Positions 1 to 5,959 of a DNA stretch of 9,796 bases are shown here, in pieces. The DNA lies in NCBI GenBank assembly GCA_019348365.1, contig JAHWJO010000134.1, positions 1 to 9,796 of the forward strand, in the 5' to 3' direction. The translations under genes and the position numbers were made by a program. The DNA comes from Armatimonadota bacterium. GTDB lineage: Bacteria > Armatimonadota > DTGP01 > JAHWJO01. Every line of letters starts with the position of its first letter. Within the stretch, counting starts at the first letter, position 1. The notes beneath the pieces are model-generated. The model was not told the DNA's origin, made no database searches, and worked only from the letters and a program-made list of their open reading frames with translations.

Positions 1-28
1 CCCTCCTGGGCTGAACCCGTTCGGAGGT

Positions 29-61
29 ACAAAAAGATCGGGAGCCCCTTCGCTCCCGATC
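29..61 (-). terminator. Rho-independent terminator of the ferredoxin gene
   Basis: A perfect 10 bp inverted repeat, GATCGGGAGC (36-45) and GCTCCCGATC (52-61), encloses a 6 nt loop. Read on the minus strand it is followed by a T run (complement of 31-35) and lies about 78 bp past the ferredoxin stop codon. On the plus strand the downstream sequence (CTTTGT) is only weakly T-rich, so termination in that direction would be poor. Confidence 0.85.
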
Positions 62-138
62 CTTTGTAATTATCCGGTGGGTGCAACCGTTCTGTATCAC
101 ATTAATGCTGTTCCATCCTGAAGAACCAACGAAACTTC

Positions 139-372
139 CTACTGGAAGAAGTCGGCGTTCTTTTGAATGTACGCCTTCCACTGCTCGGGCACGTCGTCCT
201 CGAAGAAGATCGCATCCACGGGGCACTCGGTGACGCACAGGCCGCAGTCGATGCACTCGGCGGGGTCGATGAACAGCATCTCGTCGCCTTCGTGGATGCA
301 GTCTACCGGGCAAACGTCCACGCACGCTTTGTCCTTGGTGCCCACGCAAGGCTCGGTGATGACGAAAGTCAT
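139..372 (-). CDS. fdxA: 7Fe ferredoxin, [3Fe-4S][4Fe-4S] type
   Basis: This 77-residue ferredoxin is a soluble cytoplasmic electron carrier. Cysteines lie at residues 9, 17, 21, 25, 40, 43, 46 and 50. By comparison with Azotobacter ferredoxin I and Thermus-type ferredoxins, C9, C17 and C50 should hold the [3Fe-4S] cluster and C21, C40, C43 and C46 the [4Fe-4S] cluster; C25 would be free. The position that would be the second cysteine of a first CxxC motif is Thr12, which favours a 3Fe over a 4Fe first cluster. The C-terminal tail (VPEQWKAYI) is typical of this family. The ATG follows AAAGGAG at good spacing. The gene stands alone with its own terminator and is divergent from a LysR regulator. 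The redox partner cannot be read from the sequence. The symbol is assigned by family only. Confidence 0.93.
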   Translation of the reverse strand: MTFVITEPCVGTKDKACVDVCPVDCIHEGDEMLFIDPAECIDCGLCVTECPVDAIFFEDDVPEQWKAYIQKNADFFQ

Positions 373-498
373 TTGACTCTCCTTTCCACTCGTAATGTTG
401 AAGGGGCTGCAGCTCGATTTTTTGGGGAGAGGGTTTGGACTCCCTCATTCCATCGGCGGGGCTCCATTCCGCCTGATGTTTAAAGGATAACGCGGGCG

Positions 499-545
499 TT
501 GATATAAACCTAATACATATTATCTATCCGCGGTATAATCAGGAT
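499..545. promoter_or_regulatory. Candidate lysR promoter and LysR-type operator
   Basis: The gap between the divergent ferredoxin and LysR genes is GC-rich except for this AT-rich block. An imperfect dyad spans 501-528 (GATATAAA at the left end, TATTATCTATC at the right end; 6 of the 8 outermost pairs complementary) and contains ATAA-N12-TTAT, close to the T-N11-A form of LysR sites. A perfect TATAAT lies at 534-539. The best -35-like hexamer, TTGATA at 499-504, is 29 bp away, which is too far to pair with it. An AGGAT ribosome site lies at 541-545. Autoregulation is inferred from family habit. Confidence 0.35.
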
Positions 546-549
546 CTAT

Positions 550-1464
550 ATGAACCTCAATCATCTGGCGATTTTTCTGGCCGTCGCAGAAGAAAAGAGC
601 ATCAGCCGGGGAGCGGAGCGGCTCTGCATCAGCCAGCCCGCCGTCTCCAAACAACTCTCGGATCTGGAGCGGAGTCTGGGGACGCGGCTCTTCGACCGCC
701 TGCCCCGAGGGGTGCGGCTTACCGAGGCCGGGGAGACCCTGATCGGTTACGCTCGCCGCCTGTTCGCTCTGGAGAAGGAGGCCGAAACGGCCCTCTCCGA
801 ATTGGGGGGATTGGCGCGAGGCCGCCTGGCGGTGGGCGCGAGCACGACCATCGGGTCGTACGTCCTGCCGGGAATCTTTGCCGCATTCCACCGCCGCTAT
901 CCCGCCATCGAGCTTCACCTGGAAATCGCCAATACCGACCGTATCCAGGAGCAATTGCTGCAGGGCATCCTCGACGTGGGCTTAACGGAAGGGTTCGTTG
1001 ACGCACCGGAGCTGGAATCCGAGATCTTCCTTGAAGATGAGATGGTCGCCATCGCCGCGCCGGGCCACCCCCTCCTTCTTGAAGCGCCGGTCACGACGGA
1101 GCGCCTCTGCCGGGAGCCGTTCGTCGTTCGGGAGCGGGGATCGGGAACCCTGGCGGTCATTGAAGCCGCCTTCCATGAGAGGGGATTGACCCTGACCCCG
1201 TGCATGACTCTCGGCAGCACCGAGGCGATCAAGCGGGCTGTCGCCGCCGGTATCGGGGTTTCCGTCATCTCGGGATTGACCCTGGGGCTGGAGCGGGAAG
1301 CGGGCCGGCTGGCCGTGGTGGAGATGACGGATTTCACCCTCCGCCGTCCCTTCCATCGCCTGCACCTGAAGGGCAAGCAGGAGAGCCGCGCCGTCCGCGC
1401 CTTCCGGGAGCGCATGAGGCGTTCCCTGAGCAGCCGTTCGTGGAAAGCCTATCAACGGCTTTAG
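550..1464 (+). CDS. LysR-family transcriptional regulator (CysL/CbbR-like)
   Basis: This is a 304-residue DNA-binding regulator, the usual LysR length. Residues 3-61 form the winged helix-turn-helix: SISRGAERLCISQPAVSKQL is the classic recognition motif, followed by LGTRLFDR and RLTEAGE. A linker helix runs to about residue 90. The effector-binding domain (about 91-290) opens with GRLAVGASTTIGSYVLPG and contains VRERGSGT (193-200) and LGSTEAIKRAVAAGIGVSVIS (221-241), a pattern I associate with the CysL/CbbR branch. The ligand cannot be inferred. The ATG is preceded by AGGAT at 541-545. It diverges from the ferredoxin gene, so that gene is the natural regulatory target under the usual LysR arrangement, but this is inference. 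No convincing terminator follows it. Confidence 0.9.
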   Translation: MNLNHLAIFLAVAEEKSISRGAERLCISQPAVSKQLSDLERSLGTRLFDRLPRGVRLTEAGETLIGYARRLFALEKEAETALSELGGLARGRLAVGASTTIGSYVLPGIFAAFHRRYPAIELHLEIANTDRIQEQLLQGILDVGLTEGFVDAPELESEIFLEDEMVAIAAPGHPLLLEAPVTTERLCREPFVVRERGSGTLAVIEAAFHERGLTLTPCMTLGSTEAIKRAVAAGIGVSVISGLTLGLEREAGRLAVVEMTDFTLRRPFHRLHLKGKQESRAVRAFRERMRRSLSSRSWKAYQRL

Positions 1465-1476
1465 GGGTGGAGTGCA

Positions 1477-1490
1477 GGAGGTAGGAGGTA
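1477..1490 (+). repeat. Tandem heptamer GGAGGTA x2
   Basis: Two exact tandem copies of GGAGGTA lie 13 bp past the lysR stop codon, followed by GGG. They resemble a duplicated ribosome-binding sequence but no start codon follows at useful spacing. The rest of the 211 bp gap to the next gene holds only small hairpins: GAGGG (1510-1514) with CCCTC (1521-1525), and one around GACG-TTT-CGTC. Neither has a T run, and I see no clear promoter. Confidence 0.4.
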
Positions 1491-1675
1491 GGGTCAAACC
1501 CCCGGTGTCGAGGGTCGTTCCCCTCTCCGACGTTTCGTCTCGGCTCAGACCGTCAATAACGGATTGGAGAGGAACTTGAACGGCAATCATCCTTCCCCCG
1601 GCGCAGCCCCGGCCTGGAGGTGTTCGGCCAGTGACTGGTGAGGAGCTCGCCGGGAGAAATCAAAAGGAGGAACAC

Positions 1676-1945
1676 ATGGCCAGCATCAGCCTCACGCATG
1701 AGCAGTGGGAACAGATACGGGAAGACCTCCCCACCGATTTCACCAATCTCGGACAGCGGATCGACGCCGCTCTGGCAAACGCGTCCTCCAACGAGGACAC
1801 CCTCACCCTGGACGGACTCGGTCGGGACGAGCATGACTACCTGACCAGTGCGCTTGCGTCCCGGCAGATCACCGGGGGTCCCGTGGGAGCGACCCAGAGG
1901 AGCGAGGTCGCGGACGCGACAAAAGGCGTGAACCCCTCTGCCTGA
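1676..1945 (+). CDS. Small hypothetical protein, 89 aa
   Basis: I do not recognise a family. The start is well supported: AAAAGGAGG (1662-1670) sits 5 nt before the ATG, a near-perfect Shine-Dalgarno site. The frame stays open upstream to an earlier ATG at 1631, but that start has no comparable site. The product is soluble with no signal peptide or membrane segment. Residues 1-65 look helical and acidic, with LTHEQWEQIREDLPTDF at the start and LDGLGRDEHDYLTSALASR near 45-63. The last 25 residues are Gly/Ala/Thr-rich and probably disordered. There are no cysteines and no enzyme motif. It is followed by 277 bp and another small gene that has its own promoter, so the two need not be co-transcribed. 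The strong ribosome site suggests a well-translated gene. Confidence 0.75.
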   Translation: MASISLTHEQWEQIREDLPTDFTNLGQRIDAALANASSNEDTLTLDGLGRDEHDYLTSALASRQITGGPVGATQRSEVADATKGVNPSA

Positions 1946-2109
1946 CGGATCCGCCTCGTTCCACTTTACTCCCCATCAGAATGCTTCCGTTCCCGCTTCC
2001 CCGGTCTGTTCTCCTTGATTCCTACCCGCGTCCCTTGGAAATCCCTCCGATAGCTTCTTCTGATAACCCAACACACACCCCGAGCGCTCATTAGCAAATA
2101 AGACCTCGT

Positions 2110-2137
2110 TTGTCAGATGAGAGGTTAAGGGTATAAA
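2110..2137 (+). promoter_or_regulatory. Sigma70-type promoter of the 99-aa hypothetical gene
   Basis: TTGTCA at 2110-2115 (5 of 6 to the -35 consensus) is followed by a 16 bp spacer and TATAAA at 2132-2137 (5 of 6 to the -10 consensus). Transcription would begin near 2144 and leave a leader of roughly 78 nt before the ATG at 2223. The remainder of the preceding gap (1946-2109) shows nothing else I can support. Confidence 0.6.
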
Positions 2138-2152
2138 AGGATAAAGGTTTGT

Positions 2153-2207
2153 TCCGGGATTTGAGGAGGAAAGGTGTAACCGACTCCCACTTCTCCCGGA
2201 TCTTTTT
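2153..2207 (+). promoter_or_regulatory. 5' leader hairpin followed by a T run (possible attenuator)
   Basis: TCCGGGA (2153-2159) and TCCCGGA (2194-2200) form a 7 bp outer stem. Inside it GGAG (2165-2168) pairs with CTCC (2184-2187) and GGT (2173-2175) with ACC (2179-2181). The outer stem is followed at once by TCTTTTT (2201-2207), so the shape is that of an intrinsic terminator lying between the promoter and the ATG at 2223. The loop contains AGGAGG (2164-2169) and, at 2174-2179, GTG directly followed by TAA. No recognised riboswitch class fits. Regulation by attenuation is inferred. Confidence 0.4.
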
Positions 2208-2222
2208 CACGAGGATACGACG

Positions 2223-2522
2223 ATGAAACAATATCCGGTGGCTTATGCGGATCAGGAGATCGAGGGCTGTGCCCCGGCAATCATCACACAATTGGAGAGC
2301 CGCACCCATGACCCGATCATGATCCTGCTTGGGGAAGGTCCCCACGCCGTTCCCACACCGTTCCATCGGCGGAAATATGAGGATCCCCATGGGGGCTGGT
2401 GCTGGGAGGCTTTCGACGATCAGGGCCGACGCGTGCGGAGCGGCGTGGTCCACGAAGAAGACTCGGTTGAGGCCGACAACGAAGACGAAGAGGAGCTTAA
2501 CGCAGCCGGATTCCCCGACTGA
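2223..2522 (+). CDS. Small acidic hypothetical protein, 99 aa
   Basis: I do not recognise a family. The ATG follows GAGGAT (2211-2216) at normal spacing, and the gene has its own promoter and a strong terminator, so it is very likely an expressed single-gene unit. Residues 1-40 look like a small alpha/beta segment (QYPVAYADQEIEG, then DPIMILLGEGPHAVP). Residues 46-75 are rich in aromatic, charged and Gly residues (PFHRRKYEDPHGGWCWEAF, then DDQGRRVRSG), which resembles a beta-rich core. Residues 78-91 are strongly acidic (EED, then DNEDEEE) and probably disordered. Two cysteines (16, 60) and four histidines could bind a metal, but no standard spacing is present. There is no signal peptide or membrane segment, so it is predicted to be cytoplasmic. 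Confidence 0.75.
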   Translation: MKQYPVAYADQEIEGCAPAIITQLESRTHDPIMILLGEGPHAVPTPFHRRKYEDPHGGWCWEAFDDQGRRVRSGVVHEEDSVEADNEDEEELNAAGFPD

Positions 2523-2592
2523 GCCTCTTCCATAACGGTTTCAGGAGAGATCAGGCAGTTACGGATGGAGCTTTGTCTCTCCCCTTCATCAT

Positions 2593-2634
2593 AGGTCTGG
2601 AGCAAAGATCGTTTAAGCTCCAGACCTTTTCTTT
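2593..2634 (+). terminator. Rho-independent terminator
   Basis: A perfect 11 bp stem, AGGTCTGGAGC (2593-2603) and GCTCCAGACCT (2617-2627), has a 13 nt loop and is followed by TTTCTTT (2628-2634). It lies 70 bp past the stop of the 99-aa gene and works in the plus direction only, since the other side has no T run. It also insulates that unit from the convergent lipoprotein gene. Confidence 0.88.
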
Positions 2635-2693
2635 GAATCCCTCGGTAAGCGAGCGGGTCCAATGGGGAGTGCCACGCCGGAGTATGAGCGATT

Positions 2694-3437
2694 TTACCGA
2701 CGCCGCACTTCGATCTGCCAGTCCACGAGATCGAGATCCGGATCGGTGATGTCGCCCTGGCTTTCGGGTTGGGTCAGCTCCTCGTCGCGGAAGATCCGGG
2801 ATTGCTGCACCGGGATCGTGACGAAGGTATTCCCCGCCCCCGGACCCAGTGCATCGACGAGCTTACGGGTGCAGTCCTGCGTGTTGATCGGGACTCGGTC
2901 CGTCGCGATGATGTTCATGTTCAGCATAGTGGCCGGGGCTCCGGAGGGAGTCTGGAGCAGATCAAGGTCGAGGGAGAACCGGAAGGTGTTCGTGCCCTGG
3001 AATTCATCGGAGGAGACAGGGCGGCCCAGGTACACCGGGTTGATGAGGTCCTGCACCGGGTTGTCGGTCTGGGGGAAGCGGTAGACGCCGTAGAAACCGG
3101 GCTGGTTTGGGCCGCCCACCTGAACGTAGTGGGTGATCCGTCCCGCGCCCCAGCCGTTCCCCCACGGGCACGAGACGACGGGCAGCGGCCCCTGAGAGGT
3201 ATTCGTCGCGTCTGTGGCGTTGAACGCCACGAAATAGAAGCGGCTGGGATTGACTACCCCCCTCACCGTCACCTGCACGAGCAACTGGTTCGGGGCGTTG
3301 ATCGTGGCGTCGGCGGGAGTCCGGGCGCATCCGCCCGTCAGAACGAACGGGGCGAGGGTGAGCCCGAGGATTACCACGTAGAGCAGGGCAGGATGGGCGT
3401 TTATCTTCACGAGGGAAGCATTCAACTTTAATGGCAT
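2694..3437 (-). CDS. Predicted lipoprotein of unknown function
   Basis: Read from the ATG at 3437 this gives 247 residues. A short basic start is followed by a hydrophobic segment (about 17-34, LLYVVILGLTLAPFVLTG) and Cys37 in the context LTGGC, an acceptable though not ideal lipobox; the product should be lipidated and held in an envelope membrane. The mature part is beta-rich with a repeated surface-protein feel (QVTVRGVVNPSRFYFVAF, then CPWGNGWGAGRITHYVQV) and no catalytic motif. Two further cysteines could form a disulfide. I recall similar unassigned lipoproteins in environmental phyla but cannot name a family. The start is uncertain: ATG 3452 adds five residues and lacks a ribosome site, ATG 3437 has a weak GAAGG, and an earlier in-frame ATG at 3593 would overlap lnt. 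It is divergent from lnt, whose pathway would acylate it. Confidence 0.72.
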   Translation of the reverse strand: MPLKLNASLVKINAHPALLYVVILGLTLAPFVLTGGCARTPADATINAPNQLLVQVTVRGVVNPSRFYFVAFNATDATNTSQGPLPVVSCPWGNGWGAGRITHYVQVGGPNQPGFYGVYRFPQTDNPVQDLINPVYLGRPVSSDEFQGTNTFRFSLDLDLLQTPSGAPATMLNMNIIATDRVPINTQDCTRKLVDALGPGAGNTFVTIPVQQSRIFRDEELTQPESQGDITDPDLDLVDWQIEVRRR

Positions 3438-3503
3438 AGGAAGGGCCTTCATGAGGGTGGGGCCGACCGGGCATGGGCGAGGCGGCGGCGGTTCTGGTAA
3501 GAT

Positions 3504-3526
3504 AGAGGGGCAAACATCACCCCTCT
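3504..3526 (+). promoter_or_regulatory. Hairpin in the lnt leader, with an extended -10-like site beside it
   Basis: AGAGGGG (3504-3510) and CCCCTCT (3520-3526) form a perfect 7 bp stem with a 9 nt loop, 18 nt before the lnt ATG. TGGTAAGAT at 3495-3503 resembles an extended -10 element. The right arm lies in a 12-mer, ACCCCTCTCCCA (3519-3530), repeated exactly at 4199-4210 inside lnt. No Shine-Dalgarno sequence is visible between the hairpin and the ATG. Confidence 0.3.
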
Positions 3527-3544
3527 CCCATCCTATTATTCGAC

Positions 3545-5239
3545 ATGACGAACCCGCATCATTCTCTCCCCACCGAAACCGCCCCCGACCCATCGGGTAC
3601 GCCCGAAACCCCGGCCTCGTCCCCGGGATCCGTCCGGATGGAGATACCGTCCACCGGTCCGTTGCTCTCGCTCCCCTTCGCGATTACCGCGCTGATCTTC
3701 TCGGCGCTCGCGCTCTATTACGCGCAGCCGGGCACAGGCGGAACCGGCGGGCTCGCCTGGATGGCGCTCGTGCCGCTGCTGGCGGCCTTGCAGGGGTGCA
3801 GGCCTCGGGCGGCGTTCGGGCGAGGATACGCGTGGGGATTGGCTTATAACCTGCTCATCCTCGTCTGGCTGCGGCCGTTTGGACCCGCGCCATGGCTGGC
3901 GTTGAGCTTCATTCAGGCGCTTTCCCCCGCCCTGTTCGCGATGCTTGCTTCGGTCGCCCTCCGCCGGGGGGGATGGGCCGCCGTCGGGGGCGCGGCGGCG
4001 CTCTGGACCCTCTCCGAGCAGCTCCGCAGCTTTATCTCCTTCGGCCTTTCCTGGGGCGACCTTTCGCTCACGCAGGTGGGGTTCCCCGCCGCGCTCCACA
4101 CCACCTCATGGTGGGGGGCCATCGGGCTGTCGTTCCTCGTCGCGCTCGTCAACGCGGCGATCTGGGGGGGGCTGTCCCCCTCACCCCGGCCTCCGGCCAC
4201 CCCTCTCCCAGAGGGAGAGGGACCAAACCAGAAAATTGGTACGTTCGGCTCCCCTCTCCCAGAATTGGGAGAAGGGCCGGGGGTGAGGGCCGCAATTGCC
4301 TATTGCCTGTTGCCTATTGCCTTTGCGCTCCTCGCGCTCATCTTCGGCTTCGTCGGGCAGGGGCGGAAGCAGCGCCTCCTCATCGATGCCCCCCGCGTGG
4401 CGAAGGTCGGGCTCGTCCAGGCGAACGTGGGCCGGACGATCATGGAGGGAACCTACGCCGATCCCGAGTCGGCCTTCCGCGCCTACGAAGCGATGACCGA
4501 CGACCTCGCGCGGCGGGGCTGCAAGTGGATCGTCTGGCCGGAGAGCGCCACCCCCTCCGAGGTCTGGAACCGGAGGGAGCGCCTTTCCGCCCTCGCGCGG
4601 CGCAATCGAATCTACCTCCTCGCGGGCGGCTTCGACGAAACCGGGTGGGACCGCATCTACAACGCCGTCTTCTGCTTCGGCCCCGACGGCCACCTTCTGG
4701 ACACCTACCACAAGCGGCGGATCGTCCCGTTCGGCGAGTTCGTGCCCTGGCGGAAGTACCTCCCCCCCCTCGACCGGTTCGGCGTTCCCGCTACCGATCT
4801 CACGCCGGGGATCGGAAAAGGCGTCCTCACGGCGGGACCGTTGCAGGTGGGGATGATGATCTGCTTCGAGAGCCTGTTCCCGGACCTCGCCCTGGCGCAG
4901 CGGCGCGCCGGGGCCGATCTCCTCGCCGTCGCCACCAACGACTCCTACTACGGGCGCACCCCCGCCGCCGCATTCCACGCCGCATCGCTGCAGCTCCGGG
5001 CAGTCGAGACGGGGCTCCCCGCCGTGCAGGCCGCCTCGACGGGCTACTCTCTTGTGGTACTGCCGGACGGGCGTGTGGAGCAGCAATCGGAGCTGTTCGA
5101 GCCCGCCGCCCTCGCCGTCACCGTGCCGCCGCCCCTCCCCGCGCCGTTCTGGGTGAGATTTCCGTGGTTGACATGGGCGGTGATCCTGGCTTTGGCAATA
5201 CTGAGTCTCATTGCTCTACCCCAGAGGAAGAGAGTTTGA
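3545..5239 (+). CDS. lnt: Apolipoprotein N-acyltransferase
   Basis: Lnt moves an acyl chain from phospholipid to the N-terminal cysteine of diacylated lipoproteins in the inner membrane, the last step of lipoprotein maturation in diderms. The 564 residues comprise a Pro/Thr-rich tail (1-31), an N-terminal membrane region (about 40-270), a periplasmic nitrilase-like domain (about 285-525) and a final membrane helix (about 537-558). The Glu-Lys-Cys triad is visible: E333 in WPESATP, K390 in YHKRRIVPFGEF, C440 in MICFESLFPD. It is longer than the roughly 510 residues of the E. coli enzyme, partly because residues 211-261 are encoded by an in-frame repeat block. The ATG at 3545 lacks a ribosome site; ATG 3638 (Met32) would remove the tail and is a real alternative. 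It is divergent from a predicted lipoprotein gene, an obvious possible substrate. Confidence 0.93.
   Translation: MTNPHHSLPTETAPDPSGTPETPASSPGSVRMEIPSTGPLLSLPFAITALIFSALALYYAQPGTGGTGGLAWMALVPLLAALQGCRPRAAFGRGYAWGLAYNLLILVWLRPFGPAPWLALSFIQALSPALFAMLASVALRRGGWAAVGGAAALWTLSEQLRSFISFGLSWGDLSLTQVGFPAALHTTSWWGAIGLSFLVALVNAAIWGGLSPSPRPPATPLPEGEGPNQKIGTFGSPLPELGEGPGVRAAIAYCLLPIAFALLALIFGFVGQGRKQRLLIDAPRVAKVGLVQANVGRTIMEGTYADPESAFRAYEAMTDDLARRGCKWIVWPESATPSEVWNRRERLSALARRNRIYLLAGGFDETGWDRIYNAVFCFGPDGHLLDTYHKRRIVPFGEFVPWRKYLPPLDRFGVPATDLTPGIGKGVLTAGPLQVGMMICFESLFPDLALAQRRAGADLLAVATNDSYYGRTPAAAFHAASLQLRAVETGLPAVQAASTGYSLVVLPDGRVEQQSELFEPAALAVTVPPPLPAPFWVRFPWLTWAVILALAILSLIALPQRKRV
4176..4290 (+). repeat. 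Palindromic repeat element inserted in frame in lnt
   Basis: An outer inverted repeat (4178-4191 with 4275-4289, one extra G on the right) encloses two hairpins. The first is a perfect 9 bp stem, CCCTCTCCC (4201-4209) with GGGAGAGGG (4213-4221), loop AGA. The second pairs 4252-4261 with 4266-4276, with one bulged A. The element encodes about 38 Pro/Gly/Glu-rich residues (211-248 of Lnt) with no stop. C/T-rich palindromes of this kind are familiar to me as dispersed intergenic repeats in GC-rich environmental genomes; I cannot give a family name. Confidence 0.75.
4295..4322 (+). repeat. Heptanucleotide tandem array (ATTGCCT) x4 in lnt
   Basis: Four tandem heptamers, ATTGCCT, ATTGCCT, GTTGCCT and ATTGCCT, directly follow the palindromic element. 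Because 7 is not a multiple of 3, they are read in all three frames in turn and encode Lnt residues 251-260 (IAYCLLPIAF), the first half of a predicted membrane helix. A change of one copy would shift the reading frame of lnt. Confidence 0.85.
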
Positions 5240-5253
5240 ACGCCTGGTGGATC

Positions 5254-5658
5254 TCAATCTCCCACCCAATTCTCAATCGTAAGTCCAGGTATACGGGTGA
5301 ATTCACGAGAGTTGTTCGTCACCAGCGTCACTCCTATTTGAAGCGCCTGTGCGGCGATCAAGAGGTCCATAGGTCCGATGGGGGTGCCTGCAGATTCCAA
5401 ATGCGCGCGGATTCGGCCATAGGTGGCAGCGGCCACGAAGCCGAACTCAACGATACTCAAAGGCATTAAAAACTGCTCCAATGCCTGGATGTTTCGGGAT
5501 GGATGACGGCTCTTTTCAGCGCCATAATAGAGCTCCGCAACCGTAATGGAAGAAACTCCGATCTCACCCGGTTCAAATGCCGAAAAGCGTTGGAGCACTT
5601 GCGGTGGCTTCCTCTTGATGATGTAAATGCAAATATCCGTATCCAGGAGGCGGTTCAT
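5254..5658 (-). CDS. vapC: VapC-type PIN-domain toxin (ribonuclease)
   Basis: This 134-residue PIN-domain protein has the length and motifs of VapC toxins, Mg-dependent RNases that cleave tRNA or rRNA when the antitoxin is lost. Acidic residues are visible at D6 (RLLDTDICIYI), E42 (SSITVAELYYG) and D98 (GPMDLLIAAQAL). The fourth site reads TNNSREF (114-120), with Asn where many members have Asp; this variant is common in the family. The ATG overlaps the vapB stop as ATGA (5655-5658), which implies translational coupling, and there is only a weak ribosome site of its own. It converges with lnt with just 14 bp between the two stops. All key residues are present, so the toxin looks intact. Confidence 0.92.
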   Translation of the reverse strand: MNRLLDTDICIYIIKRKPPQVLQRFSAFEPGEIGVSSITVAELYYGAEKSRHPSRNIQALEQFLMPLSIVEFGFVAAATYGRIRAHLESAGTPIGPMDLLIAAQALQIGVTLVTNNSREFTRIPGLTIENWVGD

Positions 5659-5888
5659 TCAAAGAGGCTTTCACGCGGTTGAGCTTCGGGCTGATTGCGG
5701 TATTCCATAAAGTCGTCGGTGAACTGATCCAGGCTCTCGAAAAGGGAGCGCCAGGGTTCCTGATAAGGCAAAAGGATCACCGCATTTCCTGCCCGTTTGA
5801 TATAGACACGATCTCCTTCAAATCGGAATTCCTTCGGCAGGCGAACCGCCTGACTTTGCCCATTGCGGAACAACTTAGCAATTTCCAT
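5655..5888 (-). CDS. vapB: VapB-type antitoxin, AbrB/MazE-like fold
   Basis: The 77-residue antitoxin binds and neutralises VapC and normally represses its own operon. Residues 1-45 are the swapped-hairpin AbrB-like DNA-binding domain (KLFRNGQSQAVRLPKEFRF is a hallmark stretch). Residues 46-77 are the extended toxin-binding tail, with aromatic and acidic residues (WRSLFESLDQF, then DDFMEYR). The start is supported by AGGAGG about 6 nt before the ATG and by a promoter just upstream. It is the first gene of the vapBC operon and overlaps vapC by 4 nt. Confidence 0.92.
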   Translation of the reverse strand: MEIAKLFRNGQSQAVRLPKEFRFEGDRVYIKRAGNAVILLPYQEPWRSLFESLDQFTDDFMEYRNQPEAQPRESLFE

Positions 5889-5908
5889 GTTTCCCTCCTA
5901 TAAATATA

Positions 5909-5944
5909 TATGCATAGTATAGACTTGCAGGGATTGTAGATCAA
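5909..5944 (-). promoter_or_regulatory. vapBC promoter with overlapping palindrome
   Basis: On the minus strand TTGATC (5939-5944) is followed by a 17 bp spacer and TATACT (5916-5921), a good sigma70-type promoter. The palindrome TATGCATA (5909-5916) abuts the -10 and lies in an AT-rich run, the usual position for VapB autoregulation. AGGAGG follows close to the vapB start. The site sits in the 71 bp between the FecCD permease stop and vapB, so vapBC need not depend on read-through. Confidence 0.65.
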
Positions 5945-5959
5945 TCCAATGCAGCAGTC

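Noticed and set aside
1510..1545. Two small hairpins after lysR as its terminator
   Set aside because: Stems are 4-5 bp and no T run follows either.
3892..5469. Plus-strand 525-codon open frame overlapping lnt
   Set aside because: It lies in a different frame from lnt over most of its length, is Arg/Pro-rich with no fold-like pattern, and lnt has its full catalytic triad in the other frame.
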